Assembly (NCBI GenBank): GCA_020029615.1
Contig: JAIBJO010000038.1
Location: 1-46,729 of the forward strand
DNA: 46,729 bases
From: Actinomycetota bacterium
GTDB lineage: Bacteria; Actinomycetota; Thermoleophilia; Gaiellales; Gaiellaceae
Reading direction: 5' to 3'
Positions 16,422-23,247 of this stretch are shown in pieces. Under the pieces are notes generated by a model. That model did not search any database. It was not told the origin of the DNA and worked only from the letters and a program-made list of their open reading frames with translations. The position numbers were made by a program, and so were the translations under genes. Position 1 is the first letter of the stretch, and each line of letters opens with the position of its first letter.

Positions 16422-16622
16422 CTACTCCGCAGGCTCGGTAGCCCGAGTCTCGTTCATCGCTTTGAACCCACCGAGCTCGGCGACGGTGACGTCCGCGACG
16501 ACGCCGGCAAGTCCGAGCAGCGAGACGAACCGGCTTCGCTTGAGGATGCCGAGCAACAGAAGCGCACATCCGGCGAGACCTACCGGGCCGAACGCGATCG
16601 TCCTGTCGCTCTCTCCACCCAC
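16422..16622 (-). CDS. Small membrane protein, hypothetical
   Basis: The 66-residue product has two hydrophobic segments, GPVGLAGCALLLLGIL and FVSLLGLAGVVADVTVA, suggesting a helical hairpin in the membrane with a short polar tail. GTG 16622 lies exactly 6 nt after TATGAT on the minus strand, which supports it as a real leaderless gene. It converges with the 55-aa gene, with 12 bp between stops. Function unknown. Confidence 0.55.
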   Translation of the reverse strand: MGGESDRTIAFGPVGLAGCALLLLGILKRSRFVSLLGLAGVVADVTVAELGGFKAMNETRATEPAE

Positions 16623-16628
16623 GGCGCG

Positions 16629-16634
16629 ATCATA
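16629..16634 (-). promoter_or_regulatory. -10 box TATGAT for the small membrane protein
   Basis: TATGAT, close to the sigma-70 consensus, ends 6 nt before the GTG at 16622 on the minus strand. Confidence 0.55.
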
Positions 16635-16680
16635 GTGCGCCTCGGCGGCGCAGTCGGACGTACGCGGCCGCTCGAGGAGG

Positions 16681-17025
16681 TCAGGTCGCCCAGGTCGCGA
16701 CGGCTCCCGGCAGGGAGACCGCGCCGATGCGGTCGATCACGTCCGGGTCGGCCGCATAGAGGTTGTGCAGTGGGACGAGCGTGATCTGAGGCAGGCCCGA
16801 GATCTCGAGGGTCCCCATGACAGGCAGAAGACGGTGCTCGAGGTAGCTGTGGAAGGCCAACTCGGTCTGCCAGACCTCGCACACCTCTAGGCCGTCCTCG
16901 GTGAACGCTGCGACGTGAAGGACTCCACCTGCAGCAGGATTCGCGTCGAGCTCGAGGCTCGCCATGACAGCGTCGTACTGGTCGGACGTAACCCCCGGCC
17001 AGTGCATGAGCATCGCGACCGCCAT
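16681..17025 (-). CDS. Dimeric alpha-beta barrel (ABM-like) protein
   Basis: The 114-residue protein resembles small dimeric alpha-beta barrel proteins related to antibiotic biosynthesis monooxygenases: HWPGVTSDQYDAVMASLELD, then GGVLHVAAFTEDGLEVCEVWQT and FHSYLEHRLLPVM. The ATG at 17025 is preceded by AAGGAGGA with a 10-nt spacer, so this gene is translated with a leader, unlike many neighbours. No partner gene suggests a substrate. The family call is moderate and the function unknown. Confidence 0.65.
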   Translation of the reverse strand: MAVAMLMHWPGVTSDQYDAVMASLELDANPAAGGVLHVAAFTEDGLEVCEVWQTELAFHSYLEHRLLPVMGTLEISGLPQITLVPLHNLYAADPDVIDRIGAVSLPGAVATWAT

Positions 17026-17136
17026 ATTTTCCCAGTCCTCCTTAGCCTCGCCGCGTCAGGGACTGCTCACATCGTACTGGACGGCTCACCCAACGCAACG
17101 AGCTTGATCCCTCGTGCGAGTGAACGTGCTGCACGG

Positions 17137-18084
17137 TCAATCGGAGATCAGCGCACGGGCGTAGTCGTGCGGGTCGAACGGGCGTAAATCGTCCACACCT
17201 TCGCCGACGCCGACCAACTTCACCGGCAACCCCAGCTCGACCGAGATGGCGATGGCGACACCGCCTCGTGCGCTGCCGTCGAGCTTGGTCAGCGCGACGC
17301 CCGTCACGCCGACCGCGTCGCCGAACAGGCGCGCCTGCTGTAGCCCGTTCTGTCCCGTCGTGGCGTCAACGACCAGGAGCGTCTCGTGCGGAGCCCCGTC
17401 GATCCTGTTCGCGATCACGCGACGGACTTTCTCTAGCTCCGTCATGAGGTTCGCCTGGGTGTGCAAGCGGCCGGCGGTGTCGATGATCGCGACGTCGTGA
17501 CCACGTGCCCGCGCCGCCTCGACCGCGTCGAAGGCGACCGCCGCGGGGTCGGCGCCTCTGGCCGCTCCGACGAAATCCGCACCCGCACGCCCGGCCCAGA
17601 TCTCGAGCTGCTCCTCTGCGGCGGCGCGAAACGTGTCCGCTGCTCCGACGAGCACGGACCGCTCGTGCTCGCGCAGCTTCTGTGCCAGCTTGCCGATCGT
17701 CGTCGTCTTCCCGGTGCCGTTGACGCCGACGACGAGGATCACGCTTGGTCCCCCTGCGAGGTCGATCGTAGGAGGAGGGCCGAAGATCGACTCGACCTCG
17801 TCGACGAGGGCGTCCTCGAGACCGCCCGCGACCCCGCGCAGCTCGAGGCGTCGCACGATCTCGGCAGTCGCGGGCACGCCGACGTCGCTGCGAATGAGCG
17901 CCTCCTCCAACCGCTCCCACGCCCCGTCGTCGCTGGCGTCGAACGCAGCCGAGGCGAGCTCGGCCGTGAGCGCCCGCCGGCTCTTTGCCAGCGACTCCCG
18001 GACTCGGCCGAAGACGCCCGTCCGCTCGGGCTCGTCGGCCGCCGTGAGCTCGTCGCCGAGGAGCTCCGACCAGGTGTAGCTCAC
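17137..18084 (-). CDS. ftsY: Signal recognition particle receptor FtsY (likely internal start)
   Basis: Starting at GTG 18084 this is a normal 315-residue FtsY NG domain: GVFGRVRESLAKSRRAL, P-loop VGVNGTGKTTTIGKLA, DTFRAAAEEQL, DTAGRLHTQANL and TKLDGSARGGVAIAI, ending with the conserved GVGEGVDDLRPFD. It partners Ffh at the membrane. The frame is continuous with SMC upstream, so the separate start is inferred from family length and from the GTGA that would couple it to a +1-frame stop. The GTG lies inside the right arm of a perfect palindrome. Confidence 0.85.
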   Translation of the reverse strand: MSYTWSELLGDELTAADEPERTGVFGRVRESLAKSRRALTAELASAAFDASDDGAWERLEEALIRSDVGVPATAEIVRRLELRGVAGGLEDALVDEVESIFGPPPTIDLAGGPSVILVVGVNGTGKTTTIGKLAQKLREHERSVLVGAADTFRAAAEEQLEIWAGRAGADFVGAARGADPAAVAFDAVEAARARGHDVAIIDTAGRLHTQANLMTELEKVRRVIANRIDGAPHETLLVVDATTGQNGLQQARLFGDAVGVTGVALTKLDGSARGGVAIAISVELGLPVKLVGVGEGVDDLRPFDPHDYARALISD

Positions 18085-20778
18085 GGGGCAACCACGGTTG
18101 CCCCGTGAGCGTGGAGGGGTGTGGGGGACCGGGAGGTTCCCGAGAGCCTGCTCGTGCTGAGGAAGACGCCGAGAGACCACCTGCGACACGCCGTCCGGGC
18201 CCATCGTCACGCCGTAGAGGATATCCGCGGCCTCCATCGTCCTCTTCTGGTGGGTGACCACGACGAACTGCGCGCGATCCGCATACCGGCGGAGGAGCTC
18301 CACGAAGCGCGCGATATTGGTGTCGTCGAGGGCGGCCTCGACCTCGTCGAGGAGATAGAAGGCACACGGCCTCGCCAGGAAGAGCGCGAACAGGAACGAG
18401 ATCGCGCCGAGCGCCTTCTCGCCCCCCGAGAGCAGCGAGAGGCGCATGATCCGCTTCCCGGCAGGTCGCAGCTCGACCTCGATACCGGGCTCGCCCGCCT
18501 CGTCGTCGGGCTCCACGAGCCGGAGGCGTCCCTCGCCCCCGGGAAACAGGGTCGAGGCGACCTCCTCGAAGTGCTCGGCGACCGCTGCGAACGTCTCGGC
18601 GAACCGGCGCTCGACCGTGTCGGCGAGCTCGGTCCGGAGCCGCTCGAGCTCCACAAGGCTCTGCTCCAGGTCCTCCCGTTGCGCGCGGAGATCGTCCAGG
18701 CGCTCCTTCTCGGCCTCGTACTCCTCTCGCGCGAGGGGATTGACTTGGCCCAGAGTCGCTCGGCGAACCTCCAGCCGCTCGACGCGGGCGGCGAGCTCGT
18801 CCCGGTCGTCGCCATCGGCCGGCTGAACCTCGCCGGCCGCCTCGAGGCGCCGGGAAGCGTCGCTCGTATCTGCATCGATTCGGGCAATCTCGACCTCTGC
18901 GCTCGTGAGGCGCTCACTGGCTTCCTCGAGCTCCTGGCGAAGCCCTACCTCAGCTGCCCCGAGCGAGCGCAGCTCGTCACCGAGCTCGCCAGTGCGAAGC
19001 GAACCGGCATCGACGCGCGCTCGCAGCGGGGCGTCGAGCCGTTCGGCGGCTACGCGCGACGCGGCCAAGCTCCCGACAAGTGCTTCCGCTGACGCGACGA
19101 GCCGCGCGAGGATCCCGGCGTCGACCGACGATCGCAGCTTCGGCGCCGAGCGCCCGTACGCGAGCTCGGCAGCCCGCGCGGCGGCACTCATCCTCTCCGC
19201 GGCGATCGTCGCGGACGAGGCACGCTCTTCGAGGCCTGCCGCCTCCTTCGCGAGGACTCGCAGACGCGCCTTGAGCTCCAGGAGAACCGCTTCGGCCGTC
19301 TCTCCGGCGAACCAGAGCTCGCCGCGAACCGGGTCGAACCCGAAGCCCTCGGACGTCACCGCCGGGGTCGAGACGTCGAGGAGATCCTCGAGCGCCACGA
19401 CGGGATACTCGCGGACGAGCTCCTGCGGCGCAGCGCCCGTGAGGACGGTGAGGCTGCCCAGACCCGCCGTCCGAGCATGCTCGAGAAGCGCCAGCCCCGC
19501 CACCGGATCGTCCGCGAGAACGGCTGCGGCTCGTGATCTCAGAGCAGCGGCGACCGCACGCTCCATACCGGGCTCCACGTCGAGAGAGCCGAACGCGAGG
19601 CTCGCGCCTTGCTCGGCGAGCGCACGTGCGGCAGGCGGAAGCCCTTCCTGCTCGGCAAGCGCCTGCTCGAGCGCCCGCAATCGCTCCGTTGCGATCGCTG
19701 CGCGCTCGACGAGGTCGGCCCGCTCGCGCTCGGCAATGCGCGCGGCCTCCGCGGACCGCGCCGCCTCGAGCTCGAGACGCACGGCTTCGGTCGGCGTCTC
19801 GTCGGGGCCCGATGCGGCCGGTACTTCGCTCGCGAAGCGCTCGAGGAGGGCACCGGCCGACTCGCCGCGAAGCCCGAGTCGCTCGATGCCGCCCTGCAGC
19901 CGATAGAGGGACGCCACCGCCGACTCGCGTCGGCCGGCGGCGTCGGAGAGCTCGTCCTCTGCACGCGCTCGATCCGTGAGCAGCCCTTCGAGGCGGGACT
20001 GAGAGCCTCGCCGGGCGAGAGCCGCCGCGTGTCGCCGCCCTTCGGCCTCGGCACGCCGCGAACTCGAGTCGGCGAGATCGAGCTCGGCCACTCGGGCCCT
20101 CAGCGACGCGACCTCACGGGCGAGCTTCTCGGCTCGCTCGGCCGCGGTCGCCTGGAGCGCCAAGGGGCGGAGCCGCTTCCGCACCTCCTCCTCGACGTCG
20201 CGCGCGCGCTCGACCTGCAAGGCGACGCGAGCGAGCTTCAGCTCGGCTCGATGACGCCGGCGCTTGAACTTGCCGAGCCCGGCCGCTTCCTCCACGAACG
20301 CGCGGCGATCCTCCGGCTTCGAGGCGAGCACCTGCTCGACCTTGCCCTGGCCGACGATCGAGTGCATGGCCGAGCCGAGGCCGACGTCCGCGAGGAGCTC
20401 CACGAGATCCGTGCGCCGAACCGACGCACGGTTGACGAGGTACTGCCCCTCCGCTCCCCGCGCGAGCCGCCGTGCGATCGAGACCTCGCTGAAGTCGAGC
20501 TCAGGCCAGGCGTCGTCCTCGTTGTCGAAGACGAGCTCTACCTCACAGTGCTCCGCCGCCTTGCGGTCGCCGCCGCCCGCGAAGAGGACATCGTCGGGCT
20601 TCTCGGCGCGAAGCTCGGAGGGCGTGAGGGAGCCTGCGGCCCAGACGACCGCGTCGGCGATGTTCGACTTGCCCGAGCCGTTCGGGCCGACGATGACGGA
20701 CACTCCCGGCTCGAGCGCGATCTCGATCGGTTCGGGAAACGACTTGAAGCCGCGGATGCGAAGCGTGCGCAGGTGCAC
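17137..20778 (-). CDS. smc: SMC chromosome partition protein in one frame with FtsY
   Basis: The 1213-residue frame has no stop. Residues 1-876 are SMC: Walker A GPNGSGKSN (31-39), coiled coil from about 170, a hinge at about 385-495, a second coiled coil, signature LSGGEKALGAISFL (783-796) and Walker B FYLLDEVEAALDD. Each arm is about 200-230 residues, shorter than in typical SMCs of about 1180 residues. A linker of about 22 residues (NLPVPHTPPRSRG) leads into a complete FtsY. SMC compacts and segregates DNA; FtsY is the membrane SRP receptor. Either a true fusion is made, or FtsY starts at GTG 18084. In the +1 frame a TGA overlaps that GTG, so a one-base change would restore two genes. Start GTG 20778. 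Confidence 0.85.
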   Translation of the reverse strand: MHLRTLRIRGFKSFPEPIEIALEPGVSVIVGPNGSGKSNIADAVVWAAGSLTPSELRAEKPDDVLFAGGGDRKAAEHCEVELVFDNEDDAWPELDFSEVSIARRLARGAEGQYLVNRASVRRTDLVELLADVGLGSAMHSIVGQGKVEQVLASKPEDRRAFVEEAAGLGKFKRRRHRAELKLARVALQVERARDVEEEVRKRLRPLALQATAAERAEKLAREVASLRARVAELDLADSSSRRAEAEGRRHAAALARRGSQSRLEGLLTDRARAEDELSDAAGRRESAVASLYRLQGGIERLGLRGESAGALLERFASEVPAASGPDETPTEAVRLELEAARSAEAARIAERERADLVERAAIATERLRALEQALAEQEGLPPAARALAEQGASLAFGSLDVEPGMERAVAAALRSRAAAVLADDPVAGLALLEHARTAGLGSLTVLTGAAPQELVREYPVVALEDLLDVSTPAVTSEGFGFDPVRGELWFAGETAEAVLLELKARLRVLAKEAAGLEERASSATIAAERMSAAARAAELAYGRSAPKLRSSVDAGILARLVASAEALVGSLAASRVAAERLDAPLRARVDAGSLRTGELGDELRSLGAAEVGLRQELEEASERLTSAEVEIARIDADTSDASRRLEAAGEVQPADGDDRDELAARVERLEVRRATLGQVNPLAREEYEAEKERLDDLRAQREDLEQSLVELERLRTELADTVERRFAETFAAVAEHFEEVASTLFPGGEGRLRLVEPDDEAGEPGIEVELRPAGKRIMRLSLLSGGEKALGAISFLFALFLARPCAFYLLDEVEAALDDTNIARFVELLRRYADRAQFVVVTHQKRTMEAADILYGVTMGPDGVSQVVSRRLPQHEQALGNLPVPHTPPRSRGNRGCPVSYTWSELLGDELTAADEPERTGVFGRVRESLAKSRRALTAELASAAFDASDDGAWERLEEALIRSDVGVPATAEIVRRLELRGVAGGLEDALVDEVESIFGPPPTIDLAGGPSVILVVGVNGTGKTTTIGKLAQKLREHERSVLVGAADTFRAAAEEQLEIWAGRAGADFVGAARGADPAAVAFDAVEAARARGHDVAIIDTAGRLHTQANLMTELEKVRRVIANRIDGAPHETLLVVDATTGQNGLQQARLFGDAVGVTGVALTKLDGSARGGVAIAISVELGLPVKLVGVGEGVDDLRPFDPHDYARALISD
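18079..18110. repeat. Perfect 32-bp palindrome at the SMC-FtsY junction
   Basis: Arms of 15 bp (18079-18093 and 18096-18110, GCTCACGGGGCAACC and its complement) are separated by 2 bp. The FtsY GTG is inside it. It is terminator-like in strength but lies within an open frame; no U-run follows. Confidence 0.7.
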
Positions 20779-20869
20779 CGCGCGGCATTCTCACGGCAGC
20801 CCCGGACGGCTCGTTGGCTCTGCGGACGTGTGCGGCTACCCGCCCGCCGCCCACGGGGTCGCGCCGTCC

Positions 20870-21532
20870 TCAGATGCGCTCGGGCACGACGCCGAGTGCC
20901 TCGAGGGCCTGACGCGCGGCTTCCTGCTCCGCCGCCTTCTTGGTCGAGCCCTTCCCGATCCCGAGCTGCGTGCCTGCCACGTGGGCTGCGCACGCGAAAC
21001 GCCGGTCGTGCGGCGGCCCGTCGACCTCGAGCACGGTGTAGTGCACCTGCCTCCCGGACCGCGCGAGCGCCTCCTGAAGCTCCGTCTTGTAGTCGACATG
21101 GCTCGAGCGCGCGTACTCGATCCTCGAGGCGAACGCCGCGACGATCGCAGGCTCGATCCTTTCGAACCCGTGCTCGAGGTAGACGGCTGCGATCGCAGCT
21201 TCGAGCACTGCTGCGAGAACGTTGCGGCTGCGGGAGATCCGCTGGAGCTCCTCACCCGGAATGCCTCCTGCGAAGCCGACGAGGTGATCGCCGAGCCCTA
21301 GCTCCTTCGCGACTCCTGCACAGCTCTGCCGCGACACGACGTGCGCGCGGATCTTCGCCAGGCGCCCCTCCGAGGCCTCGGCGAACCGGTCGAAGACCGC
21401 TCGCGCGATCGCCAGCTCGAGAACGCTGTCGCCGAGGAACTCGAGCCGCTCGTACGACTCGGCGCGTTCCTCTGCCCACGAAGCGTGGGTGAAGACCTGG
21501 GCCCGCCGAGCAGCGGGGAGCCCGTCGATCAG
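20870..21532 (-). CDS. rnc: Ribonuclease III
   Basis: The 220-residue protein has the RNase III signature SYERLEFLGDSVLEL and a C-terminal dsRNA-binding domain (DYKTELQEALARSG, IGKGSTKKAAEQEAARQAL). It processes rRNA precursors and double-stranded RNA. The open frame runs up to 21643 but contains no ATG, GTG or TTG before the catalytic signature. CTG 21532 gives the normal family start (LIDGLPAARRAQVFTHASW) and length. The residue matching E. coli Asp114 is alanine in LAAVLEAAIAAVYL, while the Glu117 equivalent is kept. It lies between acpP and smc as in many bacteria. Confidence 0.9.
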   Translation of the reverse strand: MIDGLPAARRAQVFTHASWAEERAESYERLEFLGDSVLELAIARAVFDRFAEASEGRLAKIRAHVVSRQSCAGVAKELGLGDHLVGFAGGIPGEELQRISRSRNVLAAVLEAAIAAVYLEHGFERIEPAIVAAFASRIEYARSSHVDYKTELQEALARSGRQVHYTVLEVDGPPHDRRFACAAHVAGTQLGIGKGSTKKAAEQEAARQALEALGVVPERI

Positions 21533-21566
21533 GCGGCCGAGCTCATCGGGCCCGGCCTGGTGAGCC

Positions 21567-21815
21567 TCAGCCCTGGTGCGCGATGACGTAGTCGATCGCC
21601 TTACCGACGGTCGTGAGCCCGCGGGCGTCCTCGTCCGGGATCTTCAGACCGAACTGGTCCTCGAGGTCCATTACGACCTCCACGAGATCGAGCGAGTCGG
21701 CTCCGAGGTCCTCCTCGAAGGACGCTTCCTCCGTGATCTCACTCTCGTCGATGCCGAGCTTCTCGCTCAGCGCGCTCTTGACCTGTTCGAGAATCTCCTC
21801 GCGCGAGTTCGCCAC
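21567..21815 (-). CDS. acpP: Acyl carrier protein
   Basis: The 82-residue acidic protein has the phosphopantetheine site GADSLDLVEVVMDLEDQFG, with the attachment serine in DSL. It carries growing acyl chains in fatty-acid synthesis. The start is GTG 21815, preceded by a GAGG-containing stretch, 9 nt after plsX. The plsX-acpP-rnc order is widespread and fits coordinated lipid and RNA processing functions. Confidence 0.96.
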   Translation of the reverse strand: MANSREEILEQVKSALSEKLGIDESEITEEASFEEDLGADSLDLVEVVMDLEDQFGLKIPDEDARGLTTVGKAIDYVIAHQG

Positions 21816-21824
21816 CTTGAGTCC

Positions 21825-22826
21825 TCACCTCTCTGCCGTCGGGGTCGTGGAGCGCGCGGATGCTAACACGCCAGACGCCAGGCGCTCCTGCAGTCGCTCG
21901 ACGACGCGATGCTCGACGCCGCGTGCGGCGAGCTCGATGGCGTTCGCGATGGCGACACGTGAGCTGGAGCCGTGCGCGATGACGACGAGACCGTTGAGGC
22001 CGAGCAGGTAGCCGCCGCCGTAGGTCTCCGGGTCGAGGCGCTCGCGAAGCCGGCGGGCCGCAGGGCGCATTAAGGCTCCGCCGACCTTCCCGCGCAGGGA
22101 TGACGCGAGCTCGGCTCTGAGCGCCTCGAGCAGGCTTCGGACGGTTCCCTCGAGCGTCTTCAAGGCGACGTTTCCCGTGAAGCCGTCCGTGACGACGACG
22201 TCGGCGCCGCCCTCCAGGAGTGCACGTCCTTCCATGTTCCCGCCGAACCGGAGATCGGCCGCACGGAGCAGCTCGTGGGCCTCGACCGTGAGCTGGTTGC
22301 CCTTCTCGTCCTCTTCTCCTATGGACATCAGCCGCACTTCCGGACGCTCGATGCCGAGGATCTCCTCCGCAAAGACGGATCCCATGTGAGCGAACTGGAC
22401 GAGATGCTCCGGCCGAGCGTCCGCATTCGCACCGGCGTCGATAAGCACGCTCGGGCCACGTTTGGTCGGGATCACGGCGGCGATGCCGGGCCGGTGCACG
22501 CCGGGAAGCCTGCGGATATGAAGGAGTGACGCTGCGAGCATCGCTCCCGTGTTTCCGGCCGACACGACGACGTCGGCCTCACCGTCGGCCACTGCTCGAA
22601 CCGCGCGCACGAGAGACGAGTCCGCCTTCGTCTTCACGGACTCGACGGGGTGGTCGTCCATGGCTATCGCTTCGGTGGTCGCGACGAGCGCGAGCCCGTG
22701 TGCATCCAGGTCTGGCGGCCCGTACAGCGTCAGCAGGATCTCGGGAGATGCAGCCCGTGCGGCGCCCGCGACGATCTCCTCGGGCGCGCGGTCGCCACCG
22801 AGAGCGTCAACGGCGACCCGGATCAC
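21825..22826 (-). CDS. plsX: Phosphate acyltransferase PlsX
   Basis: The 333-residue protein begins IRVAVDALGGDRAPEEIV, the PlsX N-terminal hallmark, and has VVSAGNTGAMLAASL, GIERPEVRLMSIGEEDEKG and VVTDGFTGNVALKTLEG. PlsX converts acyl-ACP to acyl-phosphate for PlsY and can also exchange acyl groups with the FakA/FakB system encoded at 32014-34852. The start GTG 22826 is 11 nt after the rpmF stop, so rpmF-plsX are co-transcribed. Confidence 0.95.
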   Translation of the reverse strand: MIRVAVDALGGDRAPEEIVAGAARAASPEILLTLYGPPDLDAHGLALVATTEAIAMDDHPVESVKTKADSSLVRAVRAVADGEADVVVSAGNTGAMLAASLLHIRRLPGVHRPGIAAVIPTKRGPSVLIDAGANADARPEHLVQFAHMGSVFAEEILGIERPEVRLMSIGEEDEKGNQLTVEAHELLRAADLRFGGNMEGRALLEGGADVVVTDGFTGNVALKTLEGTVRSLLEALRAELASSLRGKVGGALMRPAARRLRERLDPETYGGGYLLGLNGLVVIAHGSSSRVAIANAIELAARGVEHRVVERLQERLASGVLASARSTTPTAER

Positions 22827-22837
22827 GGTCGGATCGT

Positions 22838-23026
22838 CTACGGCGCGTCGAGGCGAAGCGGCTCGACGTCGCGGCCCTTGTAGGTCTTGCAGTTGGGGCA
22901 CACGCGATGCGCTCGCTTCGGCTGCCCGCACGTCGGGCAGACCTGGACGTGCGGGACGGAGATCCCGTGCTGAGCGCGGCGCTTGTCGCGCCTCGACTTC
23001 GACGTCTTTCGCTTCGGGACGGCCAT
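22838..23026 (-). CDS. rpmF: 50S ribosomal protein L32
   Basis: The 62-residue protein begins MAVPKRKTSKSRRDKRRAQ and carries the zinc ribbon CPTCG...CPNC of the zinc-binding L32 type. The ATG at 23026 has TATACT 12 nt upstream and no clear ribosome binding site. In most bacteria yceD directly precedes rpmF; here yceD lies 3 kb away at 26179. Confidence 0.96.
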   Translation of the reverse strand: MAVPKRKTSKSRRDKRRAQHGISVPHVQVCPTCGQPKRAHRVCPNCKTYKGRDVEPLRLDAP

Positions 23027-23038
23027 GAGCGGCTGCGG

Positions 23039-23044
23039 AGTATA
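23039..23044 (-). promoter_or_regulatory. -10 box TATACT for rpmF
   Basis: TATACT on the minus strand ends 12 nt before the rpmF ATG, implying a leader of only a few bases. It may have been recruited when the insertion separated rpmF from yceD. Confidence 0.5.
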
Positions 23045-23221
23045 GCCAGAGCCGTCAGGGCTCTCCTCGCGTCCGACGAGCCGGAGCTCTGGAGCCCTCG
23101 ATACGTGCAGTTCTTCGTGAAGGCCTACCGCAGGGGCGACCCGGGCCTCGGCGGCATCTACCCGAACCGCCTCGTCCAGGTCCCGACCGGGAGCTCGTGG
23201 CAACCGGACGTGCTGGGGTGA
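23045..23221 (+). pseudogene. Remnant of a secreted Ig-like protein C-terminus
   Basis: The plus-strand frame ending at TGA 23219-23221 encodes VQFFVKAYRRGDPGLGG and NRLVQVP. This matches the C-terminus of the complete gene at 25042 (VQFFIKTYRAGDMSGK, YRLVQVS). Upstream the frame runs antisense through rpmF, so no full gene is present. The fragment keeps its own terminator hairpin. It is read as a decayed paralogue lying in the same orientation as the intact one. Confidence 0.6.
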
Positions 23222-23244
23222 CCTGAATTGCAGGTCGCCCCAGC
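23212..23244. terminator. Bidirectional hairpin between the remnant and the ABC-F gene
   Basis: A 14-bp stem with a single G-T pair (23212-23225 and 23231-23244, core GGGGTGACCTG) and a 5-nt loop lies at the stop of the remnant and 4 bp before the end of the opposing ABC-F gene. Confidence 0.6.
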
Positions 23245-23247
23245 GTG

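Noticed and set aside
20870-21340. RNase III starting at GTG 21340
   Set aside because: This would remove the catalytic signature SYERLEFLGDSVLEL, which is clearly encoded just upstream in the same frame.
19609-21492. Long plus-strand open frames opposite smc, rnc and other genes
   Set aside because: They are shadows produced by third-position GC bias; their products are Arg/Ala/Pro-rich without motifs, while the minus strand carries clear families.
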